A stretch of DNA of 64,000 nucleotides from Falsiroseomonas sp050563545 (lineage in GTDB: Bacteria > Pseudomonadota > Alphaproteobacteria > Acetobacterales > Acetobacteraceae). A program made the position numbers and the translations under genes. Under the pieces are notes generated by a model, which did not search any database, was not told the origin of the DNA, and saw only the letters and a program-made list of their open reading frames with translations. Numbering within the stretch: the stretch's first letter is position 1; every line of letters begins with the position of its first letter. Positions 59,726 through 64,000 of this stretch are shown here, piece after piece. The DNA lies in NCBI RefSeq assembly GCF_050563545.1, contig NZ_JBNXUM010000008.1, positions 124,001 to 188,000 of the forward strand. Reading direction: 5' to 3'.

Positions 59726-60220
59726 CTACGGCGCGACCGTCACGCCCTTCGGCGGCGCGGCCCGGCCGGCGACCTGCCCGCCAATCACGTCGGCCAAGGT
59801 CAACCCCTCCAGGAACAGCCGGATCTGGTCGCCGAGCTCGGCCCAGAGCTCATGCGTCAGGCAGCGCTCCCCGGCCAGGCAGCCCGGGCCGCCCTCCTCG
59901 CATCGGGTCGCCTGGATGGGCTCGTCCACCGCCAGCACGATCTCGGAGACGGTGATCTCCTGCGGCGCCTTGGCCAGGCGGTAGCCCCCGCCGGGGCCCC
60001 GGGCCGAGGTCACCAGCCCCGCCCGCCGCAGCGGGCCGAAGAGCTGCTCGAGATAGGCGAGCGAAAGGTGCTGGGCCTGAGCGATCTCCGCCAGGCTGAG
60101 CTGACCGCGGCTTTCGGTGTCGCGGGCGGAGCCGCGGGTCGCCTCCTCCCGCGCCATCTCGCGCGCGGCCAGTTCGACCATGGCCATCACGGCGTAGCGG
60201 CCGCGGGTGGAAAGCCTCAT
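59726..60220 (-). CDS. iscR: Rrf2-family regulator IscR
   Basis: 164-residue Fe-S-sensing repressor. Winged helix with 'MRLSTRGRYAVMAMVELAAR' and 'LSLAEIAQAQHLSLAYLEQL', wing 'GPGGGYRLAK', and the cluster motif 'TRCEEGGPGCLAGERCLTHE' with three Cys and the following His, spaced as in IscR. A 20-residue Arg/Glu-rich insertion (about 22-40) sits before the HTH. It heads iscR-desulfurase-iscS-fdx and should repress them when holo. Confidence 0.93.
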   Translation of the reverse strand: MRLSTRGRYAVMAMVELAAREMAREEATRGSARDTESRGQLSLAEIAQAQHLSLAYLEQLFGPLRRAGLVTSARGPGGGYRLAKAPQEITVSEIVLAVDEPIQATRCEEGGPGCLAGERCLTHELWAELGDQIRLFLEGLTLADVIGGQVAGRAAPPKGVTVAP

Positions 60221-60661
60221 GCCATTCGCCTTGTGGTTGTGGCTTCAGGCACCAAGGGTGAACGGACCGACACGCCGGCCAGTTGGCATGCCCTGGGCGG
60301 GCGGCTCAGATGCAGGAACATGGGGGCCGCACCATGAATCCGATATGAAACCGCACCTCGCATCCCCTATATTAGCGCTGCCTCGGGGCTCGGGAGCCCG
60401 CCTCGGGGTTCGTCCACGGGACGCCGACTGCCGCGTACCCACAACTGCCATGTCCGGACCCTGATGACCGCGCCAGCGGGTCGCAGGCGAAGCTATTGTT
60501 CCCGACCTGCCCCGTCAACAATCGGGGGCCTGGGCGGGAACCGCGCCGGAAGGGCTGGGTTGGGGTGGTGGCAGCCCGGACGTGGATGCGCGGCCGCGAG
60601 GCTCCCCAATTGGTCTGGTGCGGACAGCGCCCGGCCCAACCGAGACTGGACGCAACGCGCG
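60221..60661. promoter_or_regulatory. iscR/hydrolase divergent promoter region
   Basis: 441 bp without a gene. An AT-richer island with TATATT at 60369-60374 is the best -10-like sequence. A small GGGCTC/GAGCCC hairpin follows at 60386-60399. The IscR type-1 consensus is not evident by eye. Nothing else is recognisable. Confidence 0.3.
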
Positions 60662-61330
60662 ATGCCCGAAGTGATGTTCGCAGGCCCTGATGGCCGTCTC
60701 GAAGGCCGCTATCACCACGCGAAGCAGGCCAACGCGCCGGTGGCGCTCGTGCTGCACCCCCACCCGCTGCACGGCGGCACGATGAACAACCGCATCGTCC
60801 ATGCGCTCTATCAGCGTTTCCAGGGCATGGGGTTTTCCACCCTGCGGTTCAACTTCCGCGGCGTTGGCCGCAGCCAGGGCCGCTATGACGGCGGCATCGG
60901 CGAGATCTCGGACGCCGCGGCCGCGCTCGACTTCCTGCAGGCGGTGAATCCGAACGCGTCGTCGCTCTGGGTCGCGGGCTATTCCTTCGGCTCCTATGTC
61001 GGGATGCAGCTGCTGATGCGCCGGCCAGAGATGTCGGGCTTCGTCTCGATCAGCCCGCCGGCAAGCCATTACGACTTCGGCTTCCTCGCGCCCTGCCCCT
61101 GCAACGGGCTGATGCTTCACGGCTCCGACGACGAGCTGGTGCCGGAGAGCAGCGTGCGGAAGCTCGTCGAGAAGCTTAACACCCAGAAGGGCATCAAGAT
61201 CGACTACCGCGTGATGCCGAGCGCCGGCCATATCTTCACGCCCCCGCAGGCCGAGCAGGTCGCCGCGGCGGCGGAGGACCACATCAACACGGCGCTGAAC
61301 CGCACCCGGATGGCCCTGGCAGCGGACTGA
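60662..61330 (+). CDS. Alpha/beta hydrolase
   Basis: 222-residue hydrolase of the short 'CC3/YtnA-like' bacterial type. 'VALVLHPHPLHGGTMNNRIV' carries the oxyanion region, nucleophile Ser in 'LWVAGYSFGSYVGMQLL', Asp in 'LMLHGSDDELVPESSV' and His in 'MPSAGHIFTPPQAEQ'. ATG 60662 is chosen; the open frame back to 60464 has no hydrolase pattern. It is commonly found beside iscR-type loci in this bacterial order; no link to Fe-S chemistry is known. Confidence 0.85.
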   Translation: MPEVMFAGPDGRLEGRYHHAKQANAPVALVLHPHPLHGGTMNNRIVHALYQRFQGMGFSTLRFNFRGVGRSQGRYDGGIGEISDAAAALDFLQAVNPNASSLWVAGYSFGSYVGMQLLMRRPEMSGFVSISPPASHYDFGFLAPCPCNGLMLHGSDDELVPESSVRKLVEKLNTQKGIKIDYRVMPSAGHIFTPPQAEQVAAAAEDHINTALNRTRMALAAD

Positions 61331-61352
61331 CGGAGCTAGGCAGTTCCACGAG

Positions 61353-61395
61353 GCCAAGGGCCGCTCCCGGCAAGGGGGCGGCCCTTGGCGTTTCT
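61353..61395. terminator. Terminator-like hairpin after the alpha/beta hydrolase
   Basis: GCCAAGGGCCGC (61353-61364) and GCGGCCCTTGGC (61378-61389) form a perfect 12-bp stem with a 13-nt loop, followed by GTTTCT. It lies between convergent genes, so it can serve both. Confidence 0.6.
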
Positions 61396-61513
61396 GGTGG
61401 ATGCGGGAGTTTGCAAGGAATATAGTCCTTGCATGCTCAGCGACGCCCTCCCCCGCCCCTCGGTTCCCTCCCCCGCAAGCACGGGACGGAAGCATCTATT
61501 CCCGGAACGGCCG

Positions 61514-61567
61514 CCCAATTTGTCCGAAGCGCGCGTCCGCGGATCCACGCCACCCAATTTGTCCGAA
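61514..61567. repeat. Two 15-bp direct repeats near the anmK end
   Basis: CCCAATTTGTCCGAA occurs at 61514-61528 and again at 61553-61567, 39 bp apart, within 10 bp of the anmK stop. AT-rich compared with its surroundings. No matching copy was noticed elsewhere in the window; nature unknown. Confidence 0.6.
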
Positions 61568-61575
61568 ACCCGCCG

Positions 61576-62673
61576 CTACAACAGCGGCCCGGTAATCCGC
61601 CCACCCGTCATCGGCGCCGACACCGCAGTCGTCCCAGGGAAGGTCAGCGGCAGCCCGCGCCAGACCCGGGCGGCCAGCACCCCGAAGGCCTGCGCCTCCA
61701 GCGCGTCGCCGTTCCAGCCAGCGACCTCGACCGGCCGCACGGGCTCGGTCAGCGCCGAGGCCAGGGCACGCATCAGCGCGGGGTTGCGCCGTCCCCCGCC
61801 GCCGACCAGCCACTGCACCGGAGGCGCCGGGAAATGCCGCGCCGCGGACGCGACGCAGACCGCGCAGAATGCCACCAGCGTTGCCGCGCCGTCCGCCGGC
61901 GACAGCGACGCGGCCCCGGCCTCCTTCAACGCGCGGTCGAAATCCAGCCGGTCGAGCGATTTCGGCGGTGGAGCCGCGAGATAGGGATGGGCGATCAGCG
62001 CCGCCAGCACGCCGCCATCCGGCTGCCCCGACGCGGCCAGCCGCCCGTCGCGGTCATAGGCTTCCCCGGTCGAGCGCCGCGCCCAGTCGTCCAGAGGCCC
62101 GTTCGCCGGCCCGGTGTCGAAGGCGATGAGCTCGCCGTCCTCGCCGATCCAGGTCACGTTCGCGACGCCGCCGAGGTTCAGCACCGCTAGCGGCTTCGGC
62201 AGGTTCCGCGCCATCGCGGCGTGGACGACCGGCACCAGCGGCGCCCCCTGCCCGCCGGCCGCGACATCGTTGGACCTGAAATCATGGGCGACGGACAGCC
62301 CGGTCTCCCGCGCCAGTCGCTGCGCGTCGCCGACCTGCCAGGTGAAGGGCTGGCCGTTCCAGCCGGGCCGCTTCGGGCGATGGAGTATCGTCTGCCCGTG
62401 GAAGCCGATGAGATCCGCCTGCCAGGCGATCGCCTTCACCGCCTCCACATGCCGCGCCGTCAGCCGCGCCACGCAATCCGCCAGGAAGGGATCGTCGGGC
62501 GTGAGGTCCGGCGCCCGATCCAGCAGCGTCCGGAGATCCCGCCGCAGCGCCGCGTCATAAGGCAGCGTCAGCGACGGGCCGAGACGCCCGATCACCTCGC
62601 CATCCGTCTCCACCCAGGCGGCGTCCACCCCGTCGAGCGAGGTGCCGCTCATGAGGCCTATCGTTCTCAGCAC
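61576..62673 (-). CDS. anmK: Anhydro-N-acetylmuramic acid kinase
   Basis: 365-residue cell-wall recycling kinase that opens and phosphorylates 1,6-anhydroMurNAc. Start region 'TIGLMSGTSLDGVDAAWVET' (phosphate loop SGTSLDGVD), 'GFHGQTILHRPKRPGWNGQ', 'NLGGVANVTWIG', 'AFDTGPANGPLDDW' and 'WLVGGGGRRNPALMRAL' are all family signatures. The start codon is GTG 62673. Divergent from tyrS across 50 bp. This arrangement of anmK with tyrS is common in Alphaproteobacteria. Confidence 0.95.
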   Translation of the reverse strand: MLRTIGLMSGTSLDGVDAAWVETDGEVIGRLGPSLTLPYDAALRRDLRTLLDRAPDLTPDDPFLADCVARLTARHVEAVKAIAWQADLIGFHGQTILHRPKRPGWNGQPFTWQVGDAQRLARETGLSVAHDFRSNDVAAGGQGAPLVPVVHAAMARNLPKPLAVLNLGGVANVTWIGEDGELIAFDTGPANGPLDDWARRSTGEAYDRDGRLAASGQPDGGVLAALIAHPYLAAPPPKSLDRLDFDRALKEAGAASLSPADGAATLVAFCAVCVASAARHFPAPPVQWLVGGGGRRNPALMRALASALTEPVRPVEVAGWNGDALEAQAFGVLAARVWRGLPLTFPGTTAVSAPMTGGRITGPLL

Positions 62674-62723
62674 CGCCGCAGCGTGCTACGCCCCGCCTCC
62701 TTCCGGAAGCCCCTGGCGTCACG

Positions 62724-63947
62724 ATGAGCACCACCGATTTCCTGCACGAGGCCCGCGCGCGCGGCTTCATCCACCAGGTCACCGACGAGGCCGCGCTCCG
62801 CGCCAAGCTCGCCGGCGGCGGGGCGACCGCCTATGTCGGCTTCGACTGCACCGCGGACAGCCTGCATGTCGGCCACCTGCTGTCGATCATGCTGCTGCGC
62901 CTGTTCCAGAAGCACGGCCATCGCCCGATCGCGCTGATTGGCGGCGGCACGACCAAGGTCGGCGATCCCTCCGGCAAGGACGAGGCGCGCCAGCTTCTCA
63001 CGGAGCAGCAGATCGAGGCGAACAAGGCCGGCATCCGCCGCAGCTTCGAGAGCTTCCTCGATTTCCACGATGGCCGCGCGCTCATGCTGGACAATGCGGC
63101 CTGGCTGGACGAGCTGCGCTACATCCCCTTCCTGCGCGACGTCGGCCGCCACTTCAGCGTCAACCGCATGCTGACCATGGACAGCGTGCGCCTCAGGCTG
63201 GAGCGTGACCAGCCGCTGAGCTTCCTCGAGTTCAACTACATGCTGCTGCAGTCCTACGACTTCCTGGAACTGCACCGGCGCGAGGACTGCATCCTGCAGA
63301 TGGGCGGGTCGGACCAGTGGGGCAACATCGTGATGGGCGCCGACCTGGTCCGCCGGATGGCCGGCGCCGAGGCCTTCGGGCTGACCACGCCGCTGCTGAC
63401 CACGGCGTCGGGTGCGAAGATGGGCAAGACGGCGGCGGGTGCGGTGTGGCTGAACCCGGATCGCCTGCCGCCCTACGACTACTGGCAGTTCTGGCGCAAT
63501 GCCGAGGACGCCGATGTCGGCCGCTTCCTCGCGCTCTTCACTGACCTGCCGATGGAGGATGTCGCGCGCCTTTCCGCGCTGCGCGGCGCCGAGATCAACG
63601 ACGCGAAGAAGGTGCTGGCGACCGAGGCGACGGCTCTGCTGCACGGTCGCGCCGCCGCCGAGCAGGCCGCCGAGACCGCGCGCCGCACCTTCGAGGAAGG
63701 CGTAGCGGCGGACACGCTGCCGACGCATGTCGCGACGCTGCCCGCCAACGTCGTGGACCTGCTGGCTGAGGCGAAGCTCGTCGCCAGCAAGGGCGAGGCG
63801 CGTCGGCTGATTGCGCAGAACGGTGTCCGCCTGAACGACGCGCCGGTCAACGATCCCGCGGCGCAGGTGACGTCGGCGGATCTGCGCGACGGCGCGGCGA
63901 AGCTCTCCCTCGGCCGCAAGCGGCACCTGCTGGTGAAGGCGGGGTGA
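62724..63947 (+). CDS. tyrS: Tyrosyl-tRNA synthetase
   Basis: 407-residue class I synthetase. HIGH variant HVGH at residues 48-51, tyrosine/ATP site 'LIGGGTTKVGDPSGKDEAR', 'QMGGSDQWGNIVMGADLVRR', and KMSKS variant KMGKT at 232-236. A C-terminal S4 RNA-binding domain starts near 345 ('AKLVASKGEARRLIAQNGVR'). Length and layout are normal for alphaproteobacterial TyrRS. Confidence 0.97.
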   Translation: MSTTDFLHEARARGFIHQVTDEAALRAKLAGGGATAYVGFDCTADSLHVGHLLSIMLLRLFQKHGHRPIALIGGGTTKVGDPSGKDEARQLLTEQQIEANKAGIRRSFESFLDFHDGRALMLDNAAWLDELRYIPFLRDVGRHFSVNRMLTMDSVRLRLERDQPLSFLEFNYMLLQSYDFLELHRREDCILQMGGSDQWGNIVMGADLVRRMAGAEAFGLTTPLLTTASGAKMGKTAAGAVWLNPDRLPPYDYWQFWRNAEDADVGRFLALFTDLPMEDVARLSALRGAEINDAKKVLATEATALLHGRAAAEQAAETARRTFEEGVAADTLPTHVATLPANVVDLLAEAKLVASKGEARRLIAQNGVRLNDAPVNDPAAQVTSADLRDGAAKLSLGRKRHLLVKAG

Positions 63948-64000
63948 GGCTGCCGGACGCCTCGCCGCTCGCGCGTCTGTTCGACGCACCGATGCGGCCG
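63944..64000 (+). CDS. Start of a downstream gene (possibly MOSC-domain), cut by window edge
   Basis: GTG 63944 overlaps the tyrS stop (GTGA) and reads MRLPDASPLARLFDAPMRP to the edge. 'LLDAPMRPG' is a usual beginning of MOSC-domain proteins in this group, but 19 residues are too few to be sure. Confidence 0.4.
   Translation, partial: MRLPDASPLARLFDAPMRP

Noticed and set aside
60464..60661. N-terminal extension of the alpha/beta hydrolase
   Set aside because: The open frame upstream of ATG 60662 is Arg/Gly/Trp-rich without hydrolase pattern, and the family starts at MPEVMF-type sequences.
1..64000. CRISPR arrays, rRNA genes, prophage
   Set aside because: No regularly spaced repeats, no rRNA sequence and no phage structural or lysis genes were seen on either strand.

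Overview
The window looks like chromosomal DNA of a high-GC alphaproteobacterium, most likely of the Acetobacteraceae/Rhodospirillales (Roseomonas-like). The pointers are the very high GC in all three codon positions, many GTG starts and 1-4 bp stop/start overlaps, a BkdAB-type branched-chain dehydrogenase, an IscR/IscS/ferredoxin block, a DUF1028 set and several ABC importer operons with isolated binding proteins. The genus is an inference; no rRNA is present.

Layout. 1-5020: a peptide-type ABC importer locus with three DUF1028 paralogues, two on the minus strand with a family-5 binding protein cut by the left edge, and one on the plus strand fused by overlaps to two DppD/DppF-like ATPases. 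5517-11753: a plus-strand operon for a spermidine/putrescine-type ABC importer (binding protein, two permeases, ATPase), an M14/aspartoacylase-like hydrolase, a 57-residue GatC/AtzG-like protein and an amidase, facing a DUF3830 gene. 12600-17627: a minus-strand operon of circularly permuted ATP-grasp, alpha-E (DUF403), two transglutaminase-like proteins and an N-formylglutamate amidohydrolase-like protein. This fits a predicted amide-ligation/peptide-processing system whose product is unknown. 17955-24290: small conserved genes, a LysR/MFS/CMD trio and a graveyard of decayed fragments (aconitase, alkylsulfatase-like, LysR, GntR and a D-apionate-lactonase-like gene). 24380-27886: bkdA1-bkdA2-bkdB. 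27917-31368: a membrane coiled-coil protein, a PLP gamma-synthase, a small secreted protein and a fatty-acid-hydroxylase-type protein. 31444-39946: a sugar ABC importer without an ATPase gene, with two Gfo/Idh dehydrogenases, a TIM-barrel isomerase, a ROK regulator and a ThuA protein. 39976-43700: broken lacI, a frameshifted DUF3489 gene, a PHB-depolymerase-type esterase, an RHH regulator and a recombinase remnant. 43808-52509: a divergent catabolic locus around a GntR regulator, with two SDRs, a polysaccharide-deacetylase-family protein, an OYE-family reductase, a SnoaL-like protein and two orphan family-5 binding proteins. 52742-64000: patatin with a coupled micro-protein, IS remnants, tRNA-Met, then housekeeping genes (mnmA, tenA, fdx, iscS, a second cysteine desulfurase, iscR, an alpha/beta hydrolase, anmK, tyrS and the start of one more gene).

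How it works together. Most of the window is accessory import-and-degrade capacity: each importer is packed with hydrolases or dehydrogenases that probably act on its cargo. The right end supplies sulfur chemistry: IscS and ferredoxin for Fe-S assembly, MnmA for tRNA thiolation and IscR as sensor. The boundaries between these blocks are where the broken genes and IS or recombinase fragments lie, which suggests repeated insertion and deletion between stable operons. The most interesting intact unit is the ATP-grasp/alpha-E/transglutaminase operon; the triple DUF1028 locus comes second.
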